DNA of 64,000 bases from Candidatus Acetothermia bacterium (GTDB lineage Bacteria; Bipolaricaulota; Bipolaricaulia; RBG-16-55-9; JANLFV01). Of this stretch, positions 17,822-26,662 are shown piece by piece. Where the stretch lies: the NCBI GenBank assembly GCA_024653345.1, contig JANLFV010000001.1:271342-335341 (forward strand), read 5' to 3'. Both the position numbers and the translations under genes were made by a program. The notes under the pieces were generated by a model, which had not been told where the DNA came from, ran no database searches, and worked only from the letters and a program-made list of their open reading frames with translations. How positions within the stretch are numbered: the first letter of the stretch is position 1; each line of letters starts with the position of its first letter.

Positions 17822-18802
17822 CTAAAGCGAGGACGAAGATGTCTGAACTGAGATCGAAGGATTCTGGACCCAGCCGGGCCCGGTAACCCCGAGGTCCACG
17901 AGGAAGCTCAGGTATGGGTTTTCCTCCGGAACGACCCCTTTGCCCGTGACCACGGCCGCGCCCTCGTCGGGGAGGCAGTCGGTCGGCCCCATGTCATCGC
18001 CTTGGACTGAGCTCAGATAGGTCATCCCATCATCCCCGCCCAGGCTGGTGAGCGGGACGCTGATAGTGAGGACATTCCCGGCGAGCGCGGGAGTGGCGTC
18101 GCCGACATCCGTGAAGCCCGCCGTCTCGTAGACATCGTAGTTTCCCGCCCCGTTCCGGAAGAAGAGGGGGATGAAGAAGTCAACCCCGCTGGCCGAGGAG
18201 GGGAGGCTGGGGCAGAAGAAGGAATTGGCGGATGGCAGGCCGGTCGAGCCATCCTCGTCAGTGTCGAGGGTGATAAAGCCGGCGAGATCGCCGGGCCCTA
18301 CAAGCGAGCCCGGCGCGGGGAGCGCGGGCGGCGTCGTGGTGTCGAAGGTGACGGTCAGGACAAGCGCACTCGAGCTCCTCGAGGTCTTGATGCTCGTGAC
18401 ATCGTAGTTCACGGTCGTTCCTGCGCCCATGATGTCCACCGCATCACCCATGGGGTCGATCAGCCCGGCGGTCACCGGGGGCTTGAGGGTGATGACCGCG
18501 AAGCCGGTCATGTTCGGGTAGCCGGTCCTGACCGCGGTCACCGTGGCAGTGGTGACCGATGCGACGGTCGCCGGGGCGGTGTAGACGCCGCTGGTGCTGA
18601 TCGTTCCCGGGCCGCTCGTCACGCTCCAGGTCACGGTCATCGGGACGCCGGCTTGGTTGGTAGCGGTGAGCGTGACTGATTCGCCCGCTTCCAAGATCGC
18701 TGAGGCCGGGGTGATCACCAGCCTTGCCACCTGAGTGCACCCCGCCAGGATGAGCGCTACAATTCCTAAAAGCGCCAAGATATAGACCATCTTCCTAGGC
18801 AT
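17822..18802 (-). CDS. Lipoprotein with an Ig-like (BIG-type) domain, function unknown
   Basis: A 326-residue protein with a lipoprotein signal peptide and lipobox LILAGC, modified cysteine at residue 22. The mature N-terminus VARLVITPASAILEAGESVTLTA followed by VTWSVTSGPGTISTSGVYTAPA is typical of bacterial Ig-like repeats with the ISxxGxYTAP motif found in secreted cell-surface proteins. The remaining about 220 residues form a beta-rich region with DTDEDGSTG, a possible metal-binding loop, and do not match a family I recognise. A GGAGG Shine-Dalgarno precedes the ATG. It ends 19 bp from the convergent lnt gene. Role at the cell surface is inferred. Confidence 0.8.
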   Translation of the reverse strand: MPRKMVYILALLGIVALILAGCTQVARLVITPASAILEAGESVTLTATNQAGVPMTVTWSVTSGPGTISTSGVYTAPATVASVTTATVTAVRTGYPNMTGFAVITLKPPVTAGLIDPMGDAVDIMGAGTTVNYDVTSIKTSRSSSALVLTVTFDTTTPPALPAPGSLVGPGDLAGFITLDTDEDGSTGLPSANSFFCPSLPSSASGVDFFIPLFFRNGAGNYDVYETAGFTDVGDATPALAGNVLTISVPLTSLGGDDGMTYLSSVQGDDMGPTDCLPDEGAAVVTGKGVVPEENPYLSFLVDLGVTGPGWVQNPSISVQTSSSSL

Positions 18803-18995
18803 CGACGCCTCCTTCCAGTCTATTCAGCCCTAAAGCTGCAGCGTCAGGCGCTGCTTGCATCACGATCGCTCCCATCGAGCGAGAACTATGGCTGTGATCA
18901 CTATAGGCCCTTATCCAGTCAGGTTCGGAGGAAGGGGGTCAGCCGGTGCCTGGGAGTTCGTCACCGGCTGCCGTGATCGGTGTCGACGGCCGACC

Positions 18996-21602
18996 CTATT
19001 GATCGTTGACCAGCTGCTGGTAGAACCGCTGGAGGAACTCCTGGCGGTCCTCGGCCTTGATCAGGTCCGAGCGGCCGTGGAGGATGATCCCCAGGGCGAA
19101 CGGGGAGGGCGTGGGCGAGAGCCGCCCCTCGAGCCTGATCTTCCCCTCCCTGATCTCCTGGAGGATCTGTGCAGCCCCGGCGATGTCCATCGCATCCTCG
19201 AGGACCTCGCGGTAGGCCTCCTTCAAGACGGGGAAGTCCCGCTCGTCGTCCAGCTCCTCGACGGCGTTCTGGAGGATGAGGGCCTTCATCTGCTGGCGGC
19301 CGACCGATTTCCGGTCGCCCATGTAGTTCTTGAGGATCATCAGCGCGCGCGTGGCGCAGTGCCGGAAGCGGCGCTTGAGGATCTCCGTGTCGTAAAGCGC
19401 ATCCTCGAGGGTCTCTCGCAGGTCCCGCTCCAGGAGGAGCGCGAAGGCCTCTATCACCTTCACTTCCCCCTCATACCCCAGGGCGAAGCCGTGGTCCGTG
19501 ACCATGATCTCGACATCCCTGTCCTCCCGCCGGGCGATGACCCAGGCGATGGCCCGCGCCAGGGCCTCGTTCACCCGCCGGCCGAAGAGGGCGTGGAAGA
19601 TCGCCAGGCTCTTCTCCCCCTCGCGGTAGCGCTCGACCAGGATCTTGTAGCGGTGCGGGATCACGGCATAGCGATGCTGCTTGGCCAAGTAGTTGTAGAC
19701 CGACTCCACCCCGCGCCGGTCCAGATGGAGGTAGCTCCGGATGAACTCCTTGAGCTCCTCGGGCGAGCGGCCGTCCTCGAACATCCGGCTCATCATGTAA
19801 CGGAACTCTTGGATCTCCAGCGCCAGGTCGAAGGAGAGCGGGAGCATCTCGGAGAACCAGGAGGGGACGGTCGGGCTCTTCCCCGCCGCCGGCTCGACCT
19901 GGGCAGTCATCCCCCGCGAGTATCTGAACTGATAGGTCTCCCCCCCGAGCACGAAGATGTCGCCCTTGCGAAGATACTCGAGGAAGGACTCCTCGATCTG
20001 GCCGATCCGCCGCTCGCCGTGCTTGACCGTCACATAGGACTCATCGGGGATCGTCCCCACATTGGTCATGTAGATCACCCGCGCCAGGCGGCCCCGCTTC
20101 CCCAGCCGCCGGCTGGCCTTGTCGAACCAGATCTTGGCGTAGACCCGGCGGTCCTCGAGCGAGACATACTCCCCGGCCAGATACTCCAGGACGCGCTCGA
20201 AGTCCGCGCGCTCCAGATCCTCGAAGTTGTAACTGCGCGTGACCAGCTCCCAGAGGTCCTCGACGTAGGTCGGGCCGTCGAGGAGGATCCCGAAGATCTG
20301 CTGGGCCAGGACATCAAGGCAGTTCTTGGGGATGTGGAGCCGGTCGAGCCTGTTCTCCACCGCCCCCTTGAGCATTACCGCGCATTCCAGAAGATCATCT
20401 TGGTCCGTGACGATCGCCCGGCCCTTCACGCGGTCGTGGAGCTTGTGCCCGCTCCGGCCAACGCGCTGGAGGGCCCGTGTGACCGACTTCGGCGAGCCCA
20501 GTAAGATGACAAGATCGATGTAGCCGATGTCGATCCCCAGCTCGAGCGAGGTCGAGCTCACCACGGCCTTCAGGCCGCCCCGCTTCAGGCGCTCCTCCAA
20601 CCCGAGCCGGAGCTCCCGCGAGAGTGAGCCATGGTGGGCCCCGATCAGCTCGACCAGCTTCGGGCGACGCTCCTTGAGCTGGTAGACCACCCGCTCGGTC
20701 CGCGACCGGGTGTTGGTGAAGATAAGCGTCGTCTGATGTTCCTCCACCAATTCCGCGAGGAGCTCGTAGAGATTGTTGTAGAGCTCCCCGGCTGAGCAGT
20801 CGATGAAGTCCTCTACCGGGCACTTCACCTCCAGATCGAGCCCCTTAGCGAACCTAGCATCCACGATCACGCAATCCCTGTAGGGGTCAGCGCCGTCACC
20901 GGCCACATCCGCTAGCTCGCGCCCGAACCGCCGCCCGACGAGGAACTTCGCCACCTCTTCCAGGGGGTGGATCGTGGCCGAGAGGCCGATCCGGACTGGC
21001 TCGACGAGCTCCGAGAGCCGCTCGAGTGAGAGCGAGAGGTGGACCCCGCGCTTGCTCTCTGCCAGGGAGTGGACTTCGTCCACGATCACCCACCTTATCT
21101 TCCGGAAGGCCTTGGAGAACTCCTTCGCGCTCAGGGCGATGGCGAACGACTCCGGCGTCGTGATCAGGATGTGCGGTGCCTTCAGCACCATCCGCCGCCT
21201 CCGCTCGGGCGGGGTATCGCCGGTCCGGACCTCGACCCGAATCCCAAGGTCACGACCGGCGAGCGCGGCCAGCTCCCGCAAAGGTTCATTCAAGTTCCGC
21301 TCGATATCGTTCCCCAGGGCCTTGAGGGGCGAGATATACAGAGCATAGATCCGGTTCTCCAGGCTCCCCTTCTCCGCCAGGGCGACTAACTCGCTGATGA
21401 TCGCGAGGAACGCTGCCAGAGTCTTCCCCGAGCCGGTGGGGGCCGAGATCAGGCAGTTCTTCCCCTCGTGGATCAGGGGGATCGCGAACTGCTGCGGCGG
21501 GCTGAAGTCGGGGAACTGCCTGGAGAACCACTCCCAGACCAAGGGATGGAGCGCCCGGCGGACCTCTTCAGCAGTGAAGGGCTCGCGGCGGAAGGCGATC
21601 AT
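18996..21602 (-). CDS. Lhr-like DEAD/DEAH-box ATP-dependent helicase
   Basis: An 868-residue superfamily 2 helicase of the Lhr-core size class. It has the Q-motif region PPQQFAIPLI, Walker A APTGSGKT (near 54-61), ALYISPLKAL (Ia), VDEVHSL as DExH box, SAT (III), and in the second RecA domain TSLELGIDIG and QRVGRSGH (V and VI). The roughly 400-residue C-terminal part is the Lhr-specific winged-helix and DUF4145-like core. Lhr proteins are 3'-5' helicases linked to DNA repair in archaea and bacteria. The promoter TTGAAT-17-TAGAAT ends 9 bp from the ATG with no Shine-Dalgarno, a leaderless arrangement. Confidence 0.92.
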   Translation of the reverse strand: MIAFRREPFTAEEVRRALHPLVWEWFSRQFPDFSPPQQFAIPLIHEGKNCLISAPTGSGKTLAAFLAIISELVALAEKGSLENRIYALYISPLKALGNDIERNLNEPLRELAALAGRDLGIRVEVRTGDTPPERRRRMVLKAPHILITTPESFAIALSAKEFSKAFRKIRWVIVDEVHSLAESKRGVHLSLSLERLSELVEPVRIGLSATIHPLEEVAKFLVGRRFGRELADVAGDGADPYRDCVIVDARFAKGLDLEVKCPVEDFIDCSAGELYNNLYELLAELVEEHQTTLIFTNTRSRTERVVYQLKERRPKLVELIGAHHGSLSRELRLGLEERLKRGGLKAVVSSTSLELGIDIGYIDLVILLGSPKSVTRALQRVGRSGHKLHDRVKGRAIVTDQDDLLECAVMLKGAVENRLDRLHIPKNCLDVLAQQIFGILLDGPTYVEDLWELVTRSYNFEDLERADFERVLEYLAGEYVSLEDRRVYAKIWFDKASRRLGKRGRLARVIYMTNVGTIPDESYVTVKHGERRIGQIEESFLEYLRKGDIFVLGGETYQFRYSRGMTAQVEPAAGKSPTVPSWFSEMLPLSFDLALEIQEFRYMMSRMFEDGRSPEELKEFIRSYLHLDRRGVESVYNYLAKQHRYAVIPHRYKILVERYREGEKSLAIFHALFGRRVNEALARAIAWVIARREDRDVEIMVTDHGFALGYEGEVKVIEAFALLLERDLRETLEDALYDTEILKRRFRHCATRALMILKNYMGDRKSVGRQQMKALILQNAVEELDDERDFPVLKEAYREVLEDAMDIAGAAQILQEIREGKIRLEGRLSPTPSPFALGIILHGRSDLIKAEDRQEFLQRFYQQLVNDQ

Positions 21603-21611
21603 TGTCGCTCG

Positions 21612-21640
21612 ATTCTAGCCCCCATTGAGAAGAGATTCAA
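21612..21640 (-). promoter_or_regulatory. Lhr helicase promoter (leaderless type)
   Basis: Minus strand TTGAAT (21635-21640), 17 bp, TAGAAT (21612-21617), then 9 bp to the start codon at 21602. Confidence 0.7.
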
Positions 21641-21757
21641 CCTCGGTCCCCAACCTTCAGAGCCCTTCACTGAACCGGAAGACCATCGTCCAACCTCGGG
21701 CGGCTCTTCAACAAGCGCTCAAGCGATGCATGACTTCCCGCTGCGAACGGGAATGAC

Positions 21758-21786
21758 TTGCCCAGCGGGCCCGGGAGACTTATACT
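21758..21786 (+). promoter_or_regulatory. Serpin gene promoter
   Basis: TTGCCC (21758-21763), 17 bp, TATACT (21781-21786). About 27 nt of leader with GGAGG precede the ATG at 21821. Confidence 0.65.
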
Positions 21787-21820
21787 CAATCCAACCGGGC
21801 ATTCCTAATCGGAGGTGGAG

Positions 21821-23116
21821 ATGAAAGGGCTCATCTTGGAGAGAGTCCTCCTGGTGGCCGTGGCGCTCCTGCTCCTCTTGGGGCCGGTGGGCTGCAATCT
21901 GTTGGACCTCTTCGGCTTCAATGGCAGCGGGATCGAAGTCCTGCAGTCGAGCAAGCCGCGCGAGACCTCGCCTCAAGTCGACCAGCACGAACTGGAAGAA
22001 CTGGTGACCGGGAACAGCGCCTTCGCACTCGACCTATACGCAGCCCTGCGGGGAGAGGGAGGGAACCTCTTCTATTCTCCCTACAGCATCTCTCTGGCCC
22101 TCGCGATGACCTACGCCGGCGCGCGGGGAGAAACCGAACGGCAGATGGGAGCAACGCTGCACTTCACGCTCTCTCAGGACCGCCTGCACCCGGCCTTCAA
22201 TGCGCTAGACCTCGCGCTCGCCAGCCGCGGCCGGGCGGTCAGCGAAGGGTTCAGGCTGAACCGTGCGAACTCCCTCTGGGGCCAGCTCGGCTACCCCTTC
22301 CTCGAGTCGTTCCTCGACACCCTGGCCGAGAACTACGGCGCGGGCCTGCGGCTCCTCGACTTCCAGAACAGGCCGGAAGAGTCGCGCCTTGTCATCAACG
22401 ACTGGGTCAGCGACCAGACGGCGGGCAGGATTCAAGACCTACTCCCCGAGGGCTCGATCGGATCGGACACCCGGCTCGTCCTCACGAATGCCATCTACTT
22501 CAAGGCAGCCTGGAAGAACCCCTTCAATGAGAGCCTGACCCAACCCGGGCCGTTCCACCTGCTCGACGGGAGCCAGGCCACCGTGCCCCTGATGAGGCAG
22601 ACGGCGACATTCGGGTATGCCGCGGGGCCGGGCTATCAGGCGGTCGAACTCCCCTACGACGGGGACGAGCTTTCTATGGTCGTCCTTCTCCCGGAGGAGG
22701 GCCGGTTCGAGGAGTTCGAGGGCTCGCTCGAGCCCGACCGGCTGAGCGCGATCCTGAACGAGCTCCAGCCCCAGAGCGTCGAGCTGACGATGCCGAAGTT
22801 CCGTTACACTTCGAGCTTCAGCTTGAGGGATACGCTCGCAGCCATGGGGATGCCGATTGCCTTCAGCGAGCTCGCTGACTTCTCCGGGATGAACGGCACG
22901 GGAGGGCTCGCGATCAGCGATGTGATTCACAAGGCCTTCGTCGCGGTGGACGAGGCCGGGACGGAGGCGGCCGCCGCCACCGCGGTCGTGATCCGGGAAA
23001 CCGCCGTCCTCCCCTCGATCGAGGTCAGGCTCGACCGACCGTTCATCTTCCTCATCCGGGACATCCCGAGCGGCTCGATCCTCTTCATCGGTCGGGTGCT
23101 GAACCCTCCGCTCTAG
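21821..23116 (+). CDS. Serpin-family serine protease inhibitor, predicted lipoprotein
   Basis: The 431-residue protein has a lipoprotein signal with lipobox GPVGC (Cys25) and then a full serpin domain (about 60-431): NLFYSPYSISLALAMTYAGARGETE, LTNAIYFKAAWKNPF, KFRYTSSFSLRDTLAAMGM, and the C-terminal DRPFIFLIRD...ILFIGRV. The reactive-centre hinge EAGTEAAAATA has the small-residue pattern of inhibitory serpins, with P1 falling near Thr of RET-A by counting from the hinge. Inhibitory serpins trap serine or cysteine proteases irreversibly. Surface anchoring would place it where secreted or host/community proteases act. ATG 21821 is preferred because GGAGGTGG lies directly before it; an in-frame GTG is at 21815. 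Confidence 0.93.
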   Translation: MKGLILERVLLVAVALLLLLGPVGCNLLDLFGFNGSGIEVLQSSKPRETSPQVDQHELEELVTGNSAFALDLYAALRGEGGNLFYSPYSISLALAMTYAGARGETERQMGATLHFTLSQDRLHPAFNALDLALASRGRAVSEGFRLNRANSLWGQLGYPFLESFLDTLAENYGAGLRLLDFQNRPEESRLVINDWVSDQTAGRIQDLLPEGSIGSDTRLVLTNAIYFKAAWKNPFNESLTQPGPFHLLDGSQATVPLMRQTATFGYAAGPGYQAVELPYDGDELSMVVLLPEEGRFEEFEGSLEPDRLSAILNELQPQSVELTMPKFRYTSSFSLRDTLAAMGMPIAFSELADFSGMNGTGGLAISDVIHKAFVAVDEAGTEAAAATAVVIRETAVLPSIEVRLDRPFIFLIRDIPSGSILFIGRVLNPPL

Positions 23117-23177
23117 CGAGCCTGCGCGGTCCGCTTCTATCACCGGAGAGGCAAGGGGTTCGGAGTCTGATAGGAAG

Positions 23178-23687
23178 ATGAAGGAACTGGGGGCAGTAGC
23201 GATCCTGATCGGCCTGATCCTCGTGGTTCTCGCCCCTCCCGCCGGAGGAGCGGGGCTGGAGGAGGCGATCTTCACCGTCACCCTGAGTGGAGCCCTGGCC
23301 GCGGGCGTGGAGCTCTCTTGGGAGTTGACGGACCAGGCCCATCTTCGGGCAGGGCTCGCGCTCATGTGGGAAGAGGGGTTCGTCCCCGGGGCCTGGGGCC
23401 GAGCGGCCTTGTTCTACACTGTCAACCCCGGCGCGAGGCTCTCCTTCTGCGCCGGCGGGGGGCTGACCGGCTTCGTGGTCTTCACCGAGGAGCGGCCTTC
23501 GGTGATGGCCCTGCTGGAGGTCCCTCTGGGCGCGCGATACTCCCTCAATGAGCGATTCGGGCTCCTCGGCGAACTCCGGCTAGGGCTCCCCTGGCTCAAT
23601 CCGCTCTTCGGGAAGGAGATCCCGGCCTTGATCACCCCGCTCGGGCTCACCGCTGGAATCGCCTACAAGCTCAGCGCAGAGCGATAG
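23178..23687 (+). CDS. Exported beta-rich protein, unknown function
   Basis: A 169-residue protein with a signal peptide (about 1-24, ending PPAGGAG) and a mature part with alternating hydrophobic residues and glycines (for example ARLSFCAGGGLTGFVVF, LRAGLALMW), a pattern seen in small outer-membrane beta-barrels. I do not recognise the family. It lies 61 bp after the serpin on the same strand and could be cotranscribed. A protein with comparable layout but no obvious sequence identity is encoded at 32626-33264. Outer-membrane localisation is inference. Confidence 0.65.
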   Translation: MKELGAVAILIGLILVVLAPPAGGAGLEEAIFTVTLSGALAAGVELSWELTDQAHLRAGLALMWEEGFVPGAWGRAALFYTVNPGARLSFCAGGGLTGFVVFTEERPSVMALLEVPLGARYSLNERFGLLGELRLGLPWLNPLFGKEIPALITPLGLTAGIAYKLSAER

Positions 23688-23854
23688 GGGCTCTCGCAGC
23701 GCCCGCTATCCCATTGGGAAGAGCACGAGTAGCCCGAGGCCGGCCGTGTTGATGATCTGTGGCGAGGCCTCAAGCCTGGCGGCCGCTTGCCCTTCCGAGC
23801 GGGATCGGCTAGACTGCTCGGGCATCCCAACATCACGAGACTGGAGGAGGCAAG

Positions 23855-24958
23855 ATGGCAGATCCCCGGGTCGAAGCAGTCGCGAAGATCCTGGTCGAGT
23901 ATTCTGTCGAGGTCAAGCCGAACCAACTGGTCCGGATCACCGGCGCTCCTGAGGGCGCGCCCCTATTGCTCGCGGTCTACCAAGAGGTGCTGAAGCGCGG
24001 GGCTCATCCCTGGCTCCAGCTCGGCCTGGAGGGCGCGGAGGAGCTCTTCTACACCTATGCCAGCGAGGCCCAGCTCGACTATGTCCCGCCGTTCATGAAG
24101 GAAGTGATCGAGCAGATCGACGCGAACATCGGCATCTGGACCGAGGTGAACACCAAGCAGCTCACCAATGCCGATCCGGCCAAGCAGGCCCGCCGGGCCG
24201 CGGCGATGCGCCCGCTCAATGAGAGGTTCCTCGAGCGGGCGGCCAAGAAGGAGCTCCGCTGGACCGGGACGGTCTACCCCACCCAGGCGTTCGCTCAGGA
24301 TGCGGAGATGTCCCTCCGCGAGTTCGAGAAGTTCGTCTACAAGGCCTGCCTAGTCGATGAGCCCAACCCGATCGGGGCCTGGCGGGCGATCTCCCAGCGC
24401 CAGCAGCGGCTGGTCGACCGGCTGAACAAGGCCAAGGCAATCCATGTGACTGGGCCGGACACCGACCTCAAGCTCGAGGTCGCGGGCCGGAGGTGGGAGA
24501 ACTGCGACGGGCACGAGAATTTTCCTGATGGAGAGATCTTCACCGGCCCGGTCGAAGAGAGCGTGAACGGCCACATTCGCTTCAGCTACCCCGCCTGCCT
24601 CTACGGCCGCGAGGTCGAGGATGTCCGGCTCACCTTCAAGGATGGGAAGGTCGTCGAGGCCAAGGCCGCGAAGAACGAGCAATTCCTCTTGAAGATGCTC
24701 GAGACCGATGAGGGGGCCCGCTATGTCGGGGAGTTCGCCTTCGGGACGAACCCGGGGATCCAGCGGTTCACCAAGAACACCTTGTTCGACGAGAAGATCG
24801 GGGGGACGATCCACCTGGCCCTGGGGAAGGGCTACCCCGAGACGGGGAGCAAGAACAGCTCCGCGATCCACTGGGATATGGTCTGCGACCTCCGCGAGGG
24901 CGGGGAGGTCCGGGTCGACGGGACCCTCTTCCTCAAGGACGGGAAGATCCTCGTCTAG
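23855..24958 (+). CDS. M29-family aminopeptidase
   Basis: A 367-residue metallopeptidase of family M29 (AmpS, aminopeptidase T, PepS), which releases N-terminal residues from peptides in the cytoplasm using two metal ions such as cobalt or zinc. The family metal-binding core is visible as NFPDGEIFTGPVE (Glu), then a Glu/His-bearing run EFAFGTNPGI, FDEKIGGTIHLALG and IHWDMVCDL. M29 enzymes are common in thermophiles that ferment peptides. The start is supported by GGAGGAGGCAAG before the ATG. The next gene, an SDR, begins 8 bp after the stop and is probably cotranscribed. Confidence 0.93.
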   Translation: MADPRVEAVAKILVEYSVEVKPNQLVRITGAPEGAPLLLAVYQEVLKRGAHPWLQLGLEGAEELFYTYASEAQLDYVPPFMKEVIEQIDANIGIWTEVNTKQLTNADPAKQARRAAAMRPLNERFLERAAKKELRWTGTVYPTQAFAQDAEMSLREFEKFVYKACLVDEPNPIGAWRAISQRQQRLVDRLNKAKAIHVTGPDTDLKLEVAGRRWENCDGHENFPDGEIFTGPVEESVNGHIRFSYPACLYGREVEDVRLTFKDGKVVEAKAAKNEQFLLKMLETDEGARYVGEFAFGTNPGIQRFTKNTLFDEKIGGTIHLALGKGYPETGSKNSSAIHWDMVCDLREGGEVRVDGTLFLKDGKILV

Positions 24959-24966
24959 CTAGCCAG

Positions 24967-25779
24967 ATGGAGACCGGGCTGAAAGACAAAGTCGTCCTCA
25001 TCACCGGCGCCTCCGGGGGGATCGGGCAGGCCACGGCGAGGGCCTTCGCCGAGGAGGGGGCCAAGCTCGTCCTCCACGGCCATTCACGCATGGCCGAGCT
25101 GGAGAGCCTCCGGCGTGAGCTTCCGGTGGAGACCATCGCCGTCCGGGCCGACCTCACCAAGGAGGGCGAGGTCGAGCGCCTCTTCCGGGAGGCCTATAGC
25201 CGCTTCGGTCGGCTCGAGGTCCTGGTGGCGAACGCCGGGATCTGGCCGGAGGAGGCGAGGCCTCTTCACAAGATGAGCCTCGAGCGGTGGGAGAGGACGA
25301 TCGCGGCCGACCAGACCTCGGTCTTCCTCTGCGCCCGGGAGTTCTTCCGACTCTTAGAGCGGACCAGACCCGAGGCGGCTTCGCTCATCATCGTCGGCTC
25401 GACCGCCGCGGTCTTCGGCGAGGAGGGCCATGCCGACTACGCCGCGGCCAAGGCCGCGATCACCTACGGCCTCACGAGGTCGTTGAAGAACGAGATTATT
25501 AGGATAATCCCCCGCGGAAGAGTGAACGCCGTCTGCCCGGGATGGACCCTCACGAGGATGGCCTCCGGGGCCCTGCGCGATCCTAGCGCCGTGGTCCGGG
25601 CCCTCCAGACCCGGGCATTGAAGAGGATCGCCCGCCCGGAGGAGGTGGCCCGAGCGATCGTCTTTTTGGCCTCGGACAGGCTCGCGGGCCACATCACCGG
25701 CGAGATCTTGACCGTCTCCGGGGGGATGGAAGGGAGGGTCCTCCACCTCCCCGAGGAGATCGACCCTCGCGCGGCTTGA
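24967..25779 (+). CDS. Short-chain dehydrogenase/reductase
   Basis: A 270-residue classical SDR with the cofactor motif TGASGGIG at 13-20, NAG near 88-90 (ANAGIW), the catalytic Ser in IIVGSTAA and Tyr-x3-Lys in DYAAAKAAI, and the C-terminal ITGEILTVSGG typical of 3-oxoacyl-ACP reductase-like members. It reduces a ketone or aldehyde with NAD(P)H; the substrate cannot be told. It follows the aminopeptidase by 8 bp. The last 86 bp overlap the convergent HAD phosphatase gene. Confidence 0.88.
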   Translation: METGLKDKVVLITGASGGIGQATARAFAEEGAKLVLHGHSRMAELESLRRELPVETIAVRADLTKEGEVERLFREAYSRFGRLEVLVANAGIWPEEARPLHKMSLERWERTIAADQTSVFLCAREFFRLLERTRPEAASLIIVGSTAAVFGEEGHADYAAAKAAITYGLTRSLKNEIIRIIPRGRVNAVCPGWTLTRMASGALRDPSAVVRALQTRALKRIARPEEVARAIVFLASDRLAGHITGEILTVSGGMEGRVLHLPEEIDPRAA

Positions 25780-26560
25780 CCCCGACGAGGGCCGCTAAGC
25801 TCTCGGCCACATAGGTGGGCCTGATCGGGCTTTCCTCCAGTTCATCGGGGCTCGTGACGCCGGTCAGAACCAGGGCCGACTCGAGCCCGGCCCGCCTGGC
25901 CCCAAGGACATCGGTCTCCAAGCGGTCGCCGATCACAAGACAATCGCGAGGGTCCTTGACCCCGGCGGCCTCCAGGGCCACTCGGAAGGCGACCTCCGCG
26001 GGCTTTCCCACCACCTCTTCCGGGGGGAAGCCCATCCCTTGAATCGCCCCGACGACCGCCCCCGCGCCGGGGACCTCCCCCTCGGGAGTGGGATAGGTCG
26101 GATCGGCATTGGCGGCGAAGAACCGCGCCCCGCGGCGGAGGGCCCGCAGGGCCAAGAGCAGCTTCTCATAGCTCAGTTCACGGTCCATCCCCGTGACGAG
26201 GAAGTTCGCCTCCTCCGGCCCGACGAGCCGATGGCCGGCGAGCTCGAGCTCCTCTTTCAAGCCCTCCTCGCCGATCATGAAGACCTTTGAGGGCCCGCTA
26301 AGCTCGAGGAGCCTCCTCCCGAGGATGTAGGCGCTGTTCACCACCTCCTCCGGGGCGACAGCGAACCCCTCGCGTTGGAGCCGCGCGGCAAAGGCCCGCC
26401 TCGACCTGGTGGAGTTGTTGGAGAAGACGATCACCCTGCCCAGCTCCCTCAAGCGCTGGAGGGCCTCGACCGCCCCGGGGAGGGGCTGGCCCCCGCGGAT
26501 GAGGACCCCGTCCAAGTCGACAAGAAACGCACGGTAGCGCCCCAGCTCTGGTCTGCCCAT
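25694..26560 (-). CDS. HAD-superfamily IIA phosphatase (NagD/PGP-like)
   Basis: The 288-residue protein has the HAD motif I DLDGVLIRG near residue 15, motif II SNNSTRS, and the later VVGKP and CLVIGDRLETDVLGARRAG (motifs III and IV), the pattern of NagD/phosphoglycolate phosphatase-type IIA members. It likely dephosphorylates a small phosphate ester such as a nucleotide, 2-phosphoglycolate or a sugar phosphate. The last about 25 residues are basic and low in complexity (SPRGGGGPSLPSPRRR) and lie in the 86-bp overlap with the SDR gene, so the true end may once have been earlier. TAAGAT ends 9 bp before the ATG with no Shine-Dalgarno. Confidence 0.85.
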   Translation of the reverse strand: MGRPELGRYRAFLVDLDGVLIRGGQPLPGAVEALQRLRELGRVIVFSNNSTRSRRAFAARLQREGFAVAPEEVVNSAYILGRRLLELSGPSKVFMIGEEGLKEELELAGHRLVGPEEANFLVTGMDRELSYEKLLLALRALRRGARFFAANADPTYPTPEGEVPGAGAVVGAIQGMGFPPEEVVGKPAEVAFRVALEAAGVKDPRDCLVIGDRLETDVLGARRAGLESALVLTGVTSPDELEESPIRPTYVAESLAALVGVKPREGRSPRGGGGPSLPSPRRRSRSRR

Positions 26561-26569
26561 GATCGGCCC

Positions 26570-26575
26570 ATCTTA
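26570..26575 (-). promoter_or_regulatory. -10 box of the HAD phosphatase gene (leaderless type)
   Basis: Minus strand TAAGAT, 9 bp from the start codon at 26560. The -35 is weak. Confidence 0.4.
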
Positions 26576-26662
26576 GCAAAGCAGGATGTCGTCCCGAAAG
26601 TTGCCCGCACACATCGCCCCATCTAGAATCGGGCGATCTCCGTCCGCTTCGGGGAGGTGACC

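Noticed and set aside
18855..20504. A 549-codon open frame on the + strand
   Set aside because: It lies antisense to the Lhr helicase, whose motifs are unambiguous, and its translation is low-complexity (Leu, Asp, Glu, Arg, Pro) as expected for a shadow frame in GC-rich DNA.
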